Assembly: GCA_029003555.1 (NCBI GenBank)
Contig: JAQYCE010000075.1
Span: 1 to 56,895 of the forward strand
Reading direction: 5' to 3'
From: Bacillota bacterium
Lineage (GTDB): Bacteria > Bacillota > Clostridia > Tissierellales > Peptoniphilaceae
Length of the DNA: 56,895 nucleotides
The notes beneath the pieces were generated by a model. The model was given only the letters and a program-made list of their open reading frames with translations. It did not search any database and was not told the origin of the DNA. Shown here in pieces: positions 37,101-45,925 of this stretch; position 1 is the first letter of the stretch; the number at the start of each line of letters is the position of its first letter. The position numbers were made by a program, and so were the translations under genes.

Positions 37101-38422
37101 CCGTCAAGATCCGGATCCGCTCCCTCATCCAAGCCATCGACAACGCTCGGAAGGCCGGATTGACCCTGAAGAAGCCCACGGATTCCTACGCCCCCAAGAA
37201 GGTGACCTTTACCAAGGAAATGCGGAAGGACTACACCATCCTGGTTCCCGCCATGGCCCCGGACCACTTCCGGATCCTGGCGGCGGGGATGGAGTCCCTG
37301 GGTTACCACATGGCCTTCCTGGATAAGGTGGACCAAAACACCATCAACGAAGGGCTCAAGTACGTCAACAACGACTCCTGCTACCCCTCCATTACCGTGG
37401 TGGGCCAGATGATGGAGGCTCTGGACAGCGGGAAGTATGACCCCGACAAGGTGGCCCTCCTCATGACCCAGACCGGGGGAGCCTGCCGGGCCTCCAACTA
37501 TGTGGGCTACATCCGGAAGGCCCTCAAGGACATGGGCCGGCCCCAAATTCCGGTCATCGCCCTCTCGGTCCAGGGGATCGAGACCTCGCCCGGCCTCAAG
37601 GTGACGCCGGGCCTGGTCAACCGGGGGGTCATGGCCATCGTGGCCGGCGACGTCATCATGCGCTGCTCCAATGCCACCCGCCCCTATGAGGCGGAGGCCG
37701 GGGAGACGGACCGGGTCAAGGAGAAGTGGATCCGGGCCTTCTCGGACTTTGTGGCCAAGCCCAGGCTCAAGGGATTCGGCGACCTGGTCCGGGCCTGCGT
37801 CCGGGACTTTGACCGGATCCCCCGCCTGGACATCGTCAAACCCAAGGCCGGGATCGTGGGCGAGATCCTGGTCAAATACCTCCCCGAGGCCAACAACAAT
37901 CTCCAGGACCTCCTGGAGGCGGAGGGGGCCGAGGTGGTGGTGCCGGAACTCGCCGACTTCTTCCTCTACTGCTTCCGGAATGCCACCCACAAGGCCGACC
38001 TCCTGGGAACCTCCAAGACCATGGCCGCCCTCAGCAACCTGGGGGTCTCCCTAATCGAATTCTACCGCCGGCCCGTCCGCCGGGCCCTCCGGGCATCCAC
38101 CCACTTCACGGAGATGTTCCACATCGAGGATGTGGAGGCCTTCGCCTCCGAGATTGTCTCCCTGGGCCACCACTACGGAGAAGGCTGGCTCCTGACCGGG
38201 GAGATGGTGGAGCTCATCCATGAGGGGGCACCCAATATTGTCTGCATCCAGCCCTTCGGCTGCCTGCCCAACCATATCACCGGCAAGGGGGTTATGAAGG
38301 CCATCCGTGAGACCTATCCGGAATCCAATATTATTGCCATCGACTACGACCCGGGCGCTTCGGAGGTCAACCAGGTCAACCGGGTCAAACTCATGATGAC
38401 TTCAGCCCGCGAAGGGATGTAA
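34181..38422 (+). CDS. Fused 2-hydroxyacyl-CoA dehydratase activase-related protein (two BadF/BadG-type ATPase modules plus DUF2229/HgdB-like region)
   Basis: 1413 aa; LHIGLDVGSTTVKVVAV and a second YLGIDAGSTTSKVVLL ATPase; Cys cluster RCGRCTNNCALTINIF...GNRCERG; C-terminal dehydratase-like region. Confidence 0.9.
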   Translation: MHLHIGLDVGSTTVKVVAVDENEEVVFSVYRRHKSDVKRTVQEVLAELKESVGDLPVRMAVTGSGGMILEELLGIPFVQEVIAETRAIRTYIPETDVIIELGGEDSKITYLEGNIEQRMNSICAGGTGAFIDQMANLLDTDAAGINRMAREYRKIYPIASRCGVFAKTDVQALLNDGASKEDIAMSVFQSVVNQTISNLACGRPIQGRITFLGGPLHFMDSLRDRFKETLGPEGNTFTIPEDAQLFVAMGAALMAREEAEEAGLGEIIRRLEGDRVVTIEKKTLDPLFTSEEEYREFVRDHQSGDLREEDLASYSGPTYLGIDAGSTTSKVVLLGEDDQVLFTSYASNKGKPLEHVIENIRAIYALMGPDAWIAQSGICGYGEDFIKAALSVDLGEVETIAHYRAASYFNPDVDFILDIGGQDMKAMHIRDGVIDSIQLNESCSSGCGSFLSTFAASVGLDVKEFQEKAIRSKEPADLGSRCTVFMNSKVKQAQKEGASVEDIAAGLCYSVIKNAIQKVIKVRDPKKLGDHLVVQGGTFYGDAILRAFEKITGRKATRPSIAGLMGAMGMALIAKERSTGKSSLLSDEDLAAFHYRQKSARCGRCTNNCALTINIFSDGSRYISGNRCERGAGIRREKKDLPNLYAYKYDRLFNYYSSLPEEGAALPTVGIPRVLNIYENYPLWHTFFTRLGFPVKLSPRSSREIYDKGLGSISSETVCYPGKMVNGHIEALVEEGVPLIWYPSIFYENKQFDQSRNQVNCPVVCGFPEVIRNNVDALKKNEVTYLYPFLSFKDKKALADRLVEVFSSFKVGGKAYALPPDKIRQALDAAWTEQANYRSDILREGELALDWIKSHKGRGIVLAGRPYHVDNEINHGIPELINGMGLAVLSEDSIAMKAGDTREDLRVLDQWVYHARLYRAAEFVADHEDLELIQLNSFGCGLDAVTTDQVQEILEARGRIYTVLKIDEVSNLGAVKIRIRSLIQAIDNARKAGLTLKKPTDSYAPKKVTFTKEMRKDYTILVPAMAPDHFRILAAGMESLGYHMAFLDKVDQNTINEGLKYVNNDSCYPSITVVGQMMEALDSGKYDPDKVALLMTQTGGACRASNYVGYIRKALKDMGRPQIPVIALSVQGIETSPGLKVTPGLVNRGVMAIVAGDVIMRCSNATRPYEAEAGETDRVKEKWIRAFSDFVAKPRLKGFGDLVRACVRDFDRIPRLDIVKPKAGIVGEILVKYLPEANNNLQDLLEAEGAEVVVPELADFFLYCFRNATHKADLLGTSKTMAALSNLGVSLIEFYRRPVRRALRASTHFTEMFHIEDVEAFASEIVSLGHHYGEGWLLTGEMVELIHEGAPNIVCIQPFGCLPNHITGKGVMKAIRETYPESNIIAIDYDPGASEVNQVNRVKLMMTSAREGM

Positions 38423-38465
38423 TTTGTTACAATAGAGAAAAGAGATTGAAGGGGAGGTGGGGCCA

Positions 38466-39518
38466 TTGACCAGAGGAGACCAGAGCTTGCGGAAGGAACG
38501 CAAGGACGAACATATTGAAAATTACCTCCAAACCGAATATGTGGGGGATAGCCTCCTGGGGGATGTCTATCTGGAGCCTCGCTCCTTCCCCGAGGTGGAT
38601 ATGGAGGCCATCGACACAGGCATGGAGATTTTCGGCAAGCGCCAGGCCATCCCCCTGATGATCAACGCCATGACCGGGGGGACGGAGGTTACCCGGGCCA
38701 TCAACGAGAGCCTGGCCCGGATTGCCGGCCGGCTGGGCCTCCCTGTCCAGGTGGGGTCCATGCGGATTGCCCTGGACGACCCCTCCACCATCCCCAGCTT
38801 CCGGGTGGTCCGGGACATCATGGGCCCCCAAGGGGTGGTCCTGGCCAACCTGGGGGCGGAAGCGGAGGTGGACGAGGTCGGCCGGGTCATGGAGATGATC
38901 GATGCCGACGGGATCGGGATCCACCTTAATGCCCACCAGGAGGCCGTCATGGAAGAGGGGGAGAGGGATTTCCGGTCCTGGAAGGACCGGGTCCGGGCCA
39001 TTGCGGAAGCCTTTCCCGGAAAGGTCATCGTCAAGCAGGTGGGCTTGGGGATGGACCGGGAGGCCCTAGCCTTCCTGGAGGACCTCCCTCTGGCCTATGT
39101 GGATATTTCCGGCCTGGGCGGGACCAATTTCTTTGAGATCGAAGACCTCCGACGCTTGGATGAGGACTTCACCGAATTCTACACCTGGGGGATCCCCACT
39201 GCTAAGGCCATCGTCAATGCCAAGGCCGAGGCGCCCGGCCAAAAAATCATCGCCTCCGGAGGGATCCGGACGGCCAGCGACCTGGTCCGGGCCATGGTCC
39301 TGGGGGCGGACATGGGGGCTATCTCCGGGGAAATCCTCCGCTTCCTCTTGAATGGGGACGAGGACTACACCGCCCACTACCTGGCCCAAGTGGCCGACCA
39401 CTTCCGGATCGCCCTGGCCTTCATGGGCTGTCAGGATTTGGAGGACCTCCACCGCCTTCCCTACCTACTGACGGGAGAGTTGGCCCGGCTGGTGGAAGGC
39501 AAGGTCTACCGACAATAG
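38466..39518 (+). CDS. fni: Type 2 isopentenyl-diphosphate delta-isomerase
   Basis: RKERKDEHIENY, INAMTGGT, GIHLNAHQE, DISGLGGTNF, ASGGIRTASDLVRAMVLGAD; TTG start at 38466 after GGGGAGG (ORF track uses GTG 38457). Confidence 0.9.
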   Translation: MTRGDQSLRKERKDEHIENYLQTEYVGDSLLGDVYLEPRSFPEVDMEAIDTGMEIFGKRQAIPLMINAMTGGTEVTRAINESLARIAGRLGLPVQVGSMRIALDDPSTIPSFRVVRDIMGPQGVVLANLGAEAEVDEVGRVMEMIDADGIGIHLNAHQEAVMEEGERDFRSWKDRVRAIAEAFPGKVIVKQVGLGMDREALAFLEDLPLAYVDISGLGGTNFFEIEDLRRLDEDFTEFYTWGIPTAKAIVNAKAEAPGQKIIASGGIRTASDLVRAMVLGADMGAISGEILRFLLNGDEDYTAHYLAQVADHFRIALAFMGCQDLEDLHRLPYLLTGELARLVEGKVYRQ

Positions 39519-39526
39519 TTCACTTG

Positions 39527-39560
39527 GAGACTTCCCGCTTTCGGTCGGGAAGTCTCTTTG
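39527..39560 (+). terminator. Terminator-like hairpin downstream of fni
   Basis: GAGACTTCCCG ctttcggt CGGGAAGTCTC TTTG. Confidence 0.75.
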
Positions 39561-39601
39561 AGCCGGAAGGCTCATGGAAATCGAAGAAAGGGTTCTATGC
39601 A

Positions 39602-40387
39602 ATGCCAGAAATGAACCGGCCTCTCCAAAAGAAGGCCCACGAGAAATCAACCATTGACCACGTCATCGCCGTCATGTCGGGCAAGGGCGGGGTAGGGAAG
39701 TCCATGGTGACCTCCCTGGCCGCCATGGCCACCGCCCGGTCGGGCTGGAATGTCGGGATCCTGGACGGGGACATCACCGGCCCCTCCATCCCCCGGGCCT
39801 TCGGCCTGGACAAGGGCTTCCCTATGGTGGGCAAGGTCCCCCACGCCCGGGAGTCCAATGCCGGCATCCAGATCGTCTCGGCCAACCTCATCCTCGGCCA
39901 CGAAGAGGATCCTGTCCTTTGGAAGGGGCCCATGGTGGGCCAGGCGGTTACCCAGTTCTGGACGGACTTCGTCTATTCCAATGTGGACTATCTCTTTGTG
40001 GATATGCCTCCGGGAACGGGCGACGTCCCCCTGACCGTCTTCCAGTCTCTCCCGGTGGAGGGGGTTATTATCGTGACCTCCCCCCAGGACCTGGTGTCCA
40101 TGATCGTGGGCAAGGCCATCAATATGTGCCAGATGATGGGGATCCCCATCGTCGGCCTGGTGGAAAACATGTCCTATTTCGAGGCCCCCGACACAGGAAA
40201 GAAGTACAAGATCTTCGGAGACAGCCACATTGAAGAGGTCTGCGCGGACAAGGGCTTAGACCTTTTAGCCCAGGTCCCCATCAATCCTGACCTGGCCCGG
40301 CTCATGGACCAAGGCCGGATCGAAGAAGCGGATACCGATCTATTCAAGCCCCTGGTTGATAAAATCGTAAAAATGACCCGGAAGTAA
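39602..40387 (+). CDS. Mrp/NBP35-family P-loop ATPase
   Basis: VIAVMSGKGGVGKSMVTSLAAMA deviant Walker A; DGDITGPSIPRAFGL; VDMPPGTGDVPLT; start ATG at 39602. Confidence 0.92.
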   Translation: MPEMNRPLQKKAHEKSTIDHVIAVMSGKGGVGKSMVTSLAAMATARSGWNVGILDGDITGPSIPRAFGLDKGFPMVGKVPHARESNAGIQIVSANLILGHEEDPVLWKGPMVGQAVTQFWTDFVYSNVDYLFVDMPPGTGDVPLTVFQSLPVEGVIIVTSPQDLVSMIVGKAINMCQMMGIPIVGLVENMSYFEAPDTGKKYKIFGDSHIEEVCADKGLDLLAQVPINPDLARLMDQGRIEEADTDLFKPLVDKIVKMTRK

Positions 40388-40415
40388 GATAAGGAAACCA
40401 CAAGGAGGTAAGCTC

Positions 40416-42401
40416 GTGAATAAGATGGACCAAGTGGCAATCAATGCCATTCGTATGCTCAGTGTTGATATGATCAATAAGGCCAATTCCGGCCACCCCG
40501 GCCTTCCCCTGGGTGCGGCCCCCATGGCCCACGCCCTCTTTACCCGGGTCATGGACCAGAACCCTGAAGATGCCCATTGGCCCAACCGGGACCGGTTCAT
40601 CCTCTCCGCAGGACATGGGTCGGCCCTCCTTTACTCCATCCTCCACCTGTCCGGCTATGACCTGACCATGGATGACCTGAAGAACTTCCGCCAGCTGGAT
40701 TCCAAGACCCCGGGCCACCCGGAGGTCCACCACACGGAGGGAGTGGAAGCCACGACCGGTCCCCTGGGTCAGGGGATTGCTATGGCCGTCGGCATGGCCA
40801 TGGCGGAAAAGCACCAGGCCGCCCTCTACAACACGGAGGACTACAAGGTCATGGACCACTTCACCTACTTCCTCTGCGGGGACGGGGATTTAATGGAAGG
40901 GGTATCCAATGAGGCGGCTTCTCTGGCCGGCCACCTGGGCCTGGGCAAGTTGATCGGCCTCTATGACTCCAACCGGATTTCCCTGGATGGTCCCCTGGAC
41001 CTTTCCTTCTCGGAGGACGTGGCGGGCCGCTTCCGGGCCCTGGGTTGGCAGGTCCTGACCGTTGAAGACGGCAACGATGTGGAGGCCATTGAAGAGGCCC
41101 TCCGCCAGGCCAAGGAAGAAGACAAGAAGCCCAGCCTGATCGAGGTCAAGACCGTCATCGGCTATGGGGCTCCCGGCCAGGGAACCTCCGGCGTCCACGG
41201 GGCTCCTATCGGCGGCGAGGGACGGGAGGCTCTGGCGGAAAACCTGGCTTGGGACCGTGAGCCCTTCGACCTGCCCGATGAGGCCTATGCTCTTTATAAA
41301 GAGGCGGTGGTCGACCGGGGTCGGAAGGCCCAGGAGGCCTGGCAGGCGACCTTCGATGCCTATGAGGCGGCCTATCCGGACAAGGCCAAGGCCTTCCGGG
41401 ATGCCTTCGAGGGCAAACTGGATCCGGACTGGGCCAAGGACCTCCCCGGCTATGAGCTGGGCGAGTCCAAGGCTACCCGGGTCAATTCCTATGAGATGAT
41501 CCAGGAAGTGGCCAAGGCCGTCCCTTATTTCTGGGGCGGATCGGCTGACCTGTCGGGGTCCAACAAGAGCGATATTAAGGGAGAAGACAAGTTCGTCATC
41601 GATTCTGACGAGGGAAGAAATATTTACTACGGCGTCCGGGAATTTGCCATGGCGGCCATCAACAACGGGATCTACCTCCACGGGGGATCCAAGGTCTTCT
41701 GCGCCACCTTCTTTGTCTTCTCGGACTATCTCCGCCCGGCTGCCCGCCTTTCGGCCCTCATGAAACTCCCCACCATCTACGTCACCACCCACGACTCCGT
41801 GGCGGTCGGGGAGGACGGTCCTACCCATGAGCCCATCGAACACCTGGCTTCCTGGCGGTCCATGGTCAACCTGGACCTGGTCCGTCCGGCCGATGGGAAC
41901 GAGACCCGGGCAGCCTGGATCCTGGCGGTCGAATCCACCGACCGGCCCACCATGCTGGCCCTTAGTCGGCAGAACCTCCCCATCCTGGAGGGAACCAAGG
42001 AGAAGGCCATGGAAGGGGTCCGGAAGGGGGCCTATGTCCTCTCCGAAGCCCAGGGACAGGCCCAGGGCATCCTGATCGGGACGGGTTCGGAAGTCCAGCT
42101 CTGCCTGGAAGCCCAGAAGATCCTGGCTGACCGGGGAATCCCCGTCCGGGTGGTTTCCATGCCTTCCATGGCCCGCTTTGAGGACCAGGACCCGGCCTAC
42201 AAGGAATCGGTCCTTCCCCAGGCCCTGACCAAGCGGGTTTCCATCGAGGCGGGGGTTGCCTTCGGTTGGGACCGGTATGTGGGCCCCCAAGGCAAGACCA
42301 TCTCCATCGACCGCTTCGGCCTTTCCGCCCCCGGCGGCCAGGCCCTGGAATGCCTGGGTATGACGGCGGAGAATGTGGTGGAGGCCTTCAGCTCTTTATA
42401 G
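40416..42401 (+). CDS. tkt: Transketolase
   Basis: 661 aa; KANSGHPGLPLGAAPMAHAL, GDGDLMEGVSNEAASLAGHL, THDSVAVGEDGPTHEPIEHLA. Confidence 0.97.
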   Translation: MNKMDQVAINAIRMLSVDMINKANSGHPGLPLGAAPMAHALFTRVMDQNPEDAHWPNRDRFILSAGHGSALLYSILHLSGYDLTMDDLKNFRQLDSKTPGHPEVHHTEGVEATTGPLGQGIAMAVGMAMAEKHQAALYNTEDYKVMDHFTYFLCGDGDLMEGVSNEAASLAGHLGLGKLIGLYDSNRISLDGPLDLSFSEDVAGRFRALGWQVLTVEDGNDVEAIEEALRQAKEEDKKPSLIEVKTVIGYGAPGQGTSGVHGAPIGGEGREALAENLAWDREPFDLPDEAYALYKEAVVDRGRKAQEAWQATFDAYEAAYPDKAKAFRDAFEGKLDPDWAKDLPGYELGESKATRVNSYEMIQEVAKAVPYFWGGSADLSGSNKSDIKGEDKFVIDSDEGRNIYYGVREFAMAAINNGIYLHGGSKVFCATFFVFSDYLRPAARLSALMKLPTIYVTTHDSVAVGEDGPTHEPIEHLASWRSMVNLDLVRPADGNETRAAWILAVESTDRPTMLALSRQNLPILEGTKEKAMEGVRKGAYVLSEAQGQAQGILIGTGSEVQLCLEAQKILADRGIPVRVVSMPSMARFEDQDPAYKESVLPQALTKRVSIEAGVAFGWDRYVGPQGKTISIDRFGLSAPGGQALECLGMTAENVVEAFSSL

Positions 42402-42442
42402 GACAAGACCTTCAAATGTGATCGTAATCAATGGAAGAGATC

Positions 42443-42482
42443 AAGCCATCCTCTATCTTGATAGTGGATGGCTTTCTTTTTC
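42443..42482 (+). terminator. tkt terminator
   Basis: AAGCCATCC...GGATGGCTT then TCTTTTTCT. Confidence 0.8.
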
Positions 42483-42568
42483 TGTTTTTCATCCGCCCTT
42501 CTTAAAAAGAAGGAAAAGCGGTATATATAATAGAGTGCAAAAAGTCCAAGAAAGAATGAGGAGTGAAT

Positions 42569-43342
42569 ATGGCGAATCTACTGGAAATCAAAGACCTACA
42601 TGTTGAAATTGAGGGCAAGGAGATCCTGTCCGGGGTCAACCTGACCATCCATCCCGGAGAGGTCCATGTCGTTTTGGGGCCCAACGGGGCCGGCAAGTCC
42701 ACCCTGGCCAATGCCATTATGGCCCACCCCAAATATAAGATCACCCAAGGAGATATCCTCTTTGAAGGGGAATCCATCCTGGAATGGACCGCCGATGAGC
42801 GGGCCCGGAAGGGGATCTTCATGGCCTTCCAGAACCCCCAGGAGGTGCCCGGGGTCAGCGTGGAGGACTTCCTCCGGGCGGCCGTCGCCCAGAAGACGGG
42901 GAAGAACCCCTCTATCATGAAGTTTAACAAGGAAATCAACCGGAAGTCGGAAGACCTGGAGATGGGCGGGGACCTGTCCGGCCGCTATCTCAACGTGGGC
43001 TTCTCCGGGGGTGAAAAGAAGAAGACGGAAATCCTCCAGATGCAGACCCTGGATCCCAAGTTCGTCATGCTGGATGAAATTGACTCCGGCTTGGACGTGG
43101 ATGCGGTCCGGGTGGTCTCCCAGGGGGTAGCGGACTTCCTTAACGAGGAGAAGTCCTGCCTCATCATCACCCATATCTCCACCATCCTGGCCTCCCTCCA
43201 CCCCGACTTTGTCCACGTCATCATCGGGGGCAAGCTGGTCAAGGAAGGCGGGCCCGACCTGGTCGGCAAGGTCCAGGAAGAGGGCTATGGCTGGATCCGG
43301 GAGGAACTGGGTCTGGAGACCAAGTCGGAAGAGGAGGCCTAA
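42569..43342 (+). CDS. sufC: Fe-S cluster assembly ATPase SufC
   Basis: LLEIKDLHVEIEGKEILSGVNLTIHPGEVHVVLGPNGAGKSTLANAIMAHP; FSGGEKKKTEILQM; LDEIDSGLDVDAVRVVSQGV. Confidence 0.97.
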   Translation: MANLLEIKDLHVEIEGKEILSGVNLTIHPGEVHVVLGPNGAGKSTLANAIMAHPKYKITQGDILFEGESILEWTADERARKGIFMAFQNPQEVPGVSVEDFLRAAVAQKTGKNPSIMKFNKEINRKSEDLEMGGDLSGRYLNVGFSGGEKKKTEILQMQTLDPKFVMLDEIDSGLDVDAVRVVSQGVADFLNEEKSCLIITHISTILASLHPDFVHVIIGGKLVKEGGPDLVGKVQEEGYGWIREELGLETKSEEEA

Positions 43343-43343
43343 G

Positions 43344-44837
43344 ATGGACCAAGACCGTATGGAACTGGCCCATGCCCGCCACCTGGAAAGGAAGGCGGAG
43401 AGGGACCGGAGAAAACAATCAAAGCGGGTCACTCCGCCGGAGAGGACGGATGTTTCCGACCAGCGGCGGGGGGTCTACGATATCAAGAACAGCCTGGACT
43501 ACGACTATAAAACGGAAAATGGCCTGTCGGAGGAGACCGTCCGGGAGATTTCCAAGGAGAAAAATGAGCCCGACTGGATGTTGGAAAAGCGTCTGGAAGC
43601 CCTGGAAATCTTCAATGCCTCCGAAAATCCCAACTGGGGTCCCGACCTGACCCCGGTGGATATGGACAAAATTTCGGCCTATGTCCGGCCCAAGGCCCAG
43701 AAGGCCCGGAACTGGAAGGACGTGCCGGATGAGATCCGGGACACCTTCGAGAAGCTGGGGATCCCTGAGGCTGAGCTCAATTCCCTGGCCGGGGTGGGAG
43801 CCCAATTCGACTCGGAGATCGTCTACCATAACATGAAGGACTTTCTGGGGGAAAAAGGGGTGGTCTACACCGACTTTGAGACGGCGGTCCATGAGTATCC
43901 CGAGATCGTGAAGAAGTATTTTGGGACCCTCATCACCCCCCGCCTCCACCGGTATGCGGCCCTCCACTATGCGGTTTGGTCGGGTGGATCCTTCGTCTAC
44001 GTTCCCAAGGGGGTCAAGGTGGACTTCCCCCTCCAGTCCTACTTCCGCTTGAATGCGCCGGGAGCGGGCCAGTTTGAGCACACCCTGATTGTCATTGAAG
44101 ACGGGGGAGACTGCCACTTCATCGAAGGCTGCTCGGCCCCCAAGTACAACACCTTGAACCTCCATGCCGGGGCCGTGGAACTCTTCGTCGGGGAGGGGGC
44201 CCACCTCCGCTATTCCACCATAGAAAACTGGTCCCGGAATATGTACAACCTCAACACCAAGCGGGCCCAGGTGGAGAAGAAGGGGAAGATCGAGTGGGTG
44301 TCCGGCTCCTTCGGGTCGGCGGTCTCCATGCTCTATCCGGCCTCCGTCCTCAAGGGGGAGGAGGCGGTGTCGGAGTTCACCGGGATCACCTTCGCCGGCA
44401 AGGGCCAGTACCTGGATACCGGGGCCCAATCCATCCACCTGGCCCCCCGGACCTATTCCTCCATCAACTCCAAGTCCATTTCCAAGGGCGGGGGGACCTC
44501 CATCTACCGGGGAACCGTCGTCATGGGGCCGGACTCCCACGGGTCCCGCTGCGCCCAGGACTGCGAATCCTTAATGCTGGATTCAGATTCTCGGACCGAC
44601 ACCATCCCCTCCATCCGGGTGGAGAATGAGGATGTGGAGCTGGGACACGAAGCCAAAATCGGGTCCATCGATGAGGAGGCCATCTACTACCTCATGACCC
44701 GGGGGATCCCGGAAGATGAGGCCAAGGCCATGATCGTCCGGGGATTCGCTGAACCGGTGGCCAAGGAACTGCCCATGGAATATGCCGTGGAGATGAATAA
44801 CCTGATTACTTTGGAACTGAAAGGAGCGATTGGCTGA
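43344..44837 (+). CDS. sufB: Fe-S cluster assembly protein SufB
   Basis: WGPDLTPVDMDKISAYV...GGSFVYVPKGVKVDFPLQSYFRLN...EGCSAPKYNTLNLHAGAVEL; start ATG at 43344 (ORF-track start extends back into sufC). Confidence 0.97.
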   Translation: MDQDRMELAHARHLERKAERDRRKQSKRVTPPERTDVSDQRRGVYDIKNSLDYDYKTENGLSEETVREISKEKNEPDWMLEKRLEALEIFNASENPNWGPDLTPVDMDKISAYVRPKAQKARNWKDVPDEIRDTFEKLGIPEAELNSLAGVGAQFDSEIVYHNMKDFLGEKGVVYTDFETAVHEYPEIVKKYFGTLITPRLHRYAALHYAVWSGGSFVYVPKGVKVDFPLQSYFRLNAPGAGQFEHTLIVIEDGGDCHFIEGCSAPKYNTLNLHAGAVELFVGEGAHLRYSTIENWSRNMYNLNTKRAQVEKKGKIEWVSGSFGSAVSMLYPASVLKGEEAVSEFTGITFAGKGQYLDTGAQSIHLAPRTYSSINSKSISKGGGTSIYRGTVVMGPDSHGSRCAQDCESLMLDSDSRTDTIPSIRVENEDVELGHEAKIGSIDEEAIYYLMTRGIPEDEAKAMIVRGFAEPVAKELPMEYAVEMNNLITLELKGAIG

Positions 44838-45925
44838 TGACGAGTTATAAACAAGGCCGCGGGTCCATCCTACCCGCACTGACCAATCGCTGGATGAAGG
44901 CCAACGATGTGGAGACCGAGCTTCTGGTCTTGGAGAAGAATGCGACCCTGACTCCCTTCCGGCCGGACTTTGAGTCGGACCGGAAGGACCAGGTCCCCTT
45001 CCACACGACCCAGGACCTGGAGGAGGACCCTCGGGGAATTTCCCTCGACCTCATGGACCAGAACCGGTCCCTGTCCAACTACAAAAACCACACCGAACTC
45101 AAGGAAGGGGACCACTACCGGGTGGATTTCACCCTGTCTGATGACCAGCCCATCCTGGTGGACTCCCACCAGTTCGACCTTCCGGAAGGCCACCGGGCTA
45201 CGGCCATCATTTCCACCGCCTCCCAAGGGGAGGGGGCCTACTACCGGAACGGGGCCGTCCGGGTCCAGGTCAAGGAGGATGCCCTCCTCCACTTGGTTGT
45301 TGTTGACCGCCTGGGGGACGGGGTGACCTCCAACCTCTCCATCATCGCCGACATGGAGGATGGGGCTGAGCTCAAGGTCACCACCGTCTGCCTGGGATCC
45401 GGCAAGTCCAACTTCTACCTCTGGGGAGACCTGGTGGGCTACGAATCCAAGGCCGACATCCACACCGCCTACCTGGGTTGGGGTCAGGCCAGGATGGACT
45501 TTTTCTATAACGTCGCCTTCTTCAACCACTTCACCGATGGCCACATAGAAGCCAATGGGGCCCTCTTGGATCGGGCCTACAAGTCCTTCCGGGACACCCT
45601 GGACTTCAAGGAAGGGGCCGTGGGCGCGGTCGGCAATGAGGAGGAGTTCACCCTCCTCCTCTCGGAAGAAGCCAATTCCCTGGCTGTCCCCATCCTCCTC
45701 TGCCATGAGGACCTGGTCCAGGCCAACCATGCCGCATCCAACGGCAAGCTGGATGATGATATCCTCTTCTACCTCATGAGCCGGGGCTTCCCCCGGTCCG
45801 AGGCCGAGGGCCTCATCGTCGAATCCCGGATGCGGCCTTCTTTGGACCGGATCCCGGATGAGGACCTTCGGGAGAGCCTGAAGAAAGTGATTCACGAAAG
45901 GATTGTCAACCGCCATGGAAAATAA
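44837..45925 (+). CDS. sufD: Fe-S cluster assembly protein SufD
   Basis: SufB/D-like beta-helix protein; overlaps the sufB stop; DDDILFYLMSRGFPRSEAEGLIVESRM. Confidence 0.92.
   Translation: MTSYKQGRGSILPALTNRWMKANDVETELLVLEKNATLTPFRPDFESDRKDQVPFHTTQDLEEDPRGISLDLMDQNRSLSNYKNHTELKEGDHYRVDFTLSDDQPILVDSHQFDLPEGHRATAIISTASQGEGAYYRNGAVRVQVKEDALLHLVVVDRLGDGVTSNLSIIADMEDGAELKVTTVCLGSGKSNFYLWGDLVGYESKADIHTAYLGWGQARMDFFYNVAFFNHFTDGHIEANGALLDRAYKSFRDTLDFKEGAVGAVGNEEEFTLLLSEEANSLAVPILLCHEDLVQANHAASNGKLDDDILFYLMSRGFPRSEAEGLIVESRMRPSLDRIPDEDLRESLKKVIHERIVNRHGK

Noticed and set aside
35933-37990. 685-aa minus-strand ORF opposite the activase gene
   Set aside because: Antisense shadow; low-complexity translation with no family resemblance.
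40890-42290. 466-aa minus-strand ORF opposite transketolase
   Set aside because: Antisense shadow of tkt.
42418-42431. FNR-like site as the suf operon promoter element
   Set aside because: It lies upstream of the tkt terminator, about 140 bp before sufC, so a direct promoter role for suf is doubtful; kept only as supporting note for the FNR-site finding.
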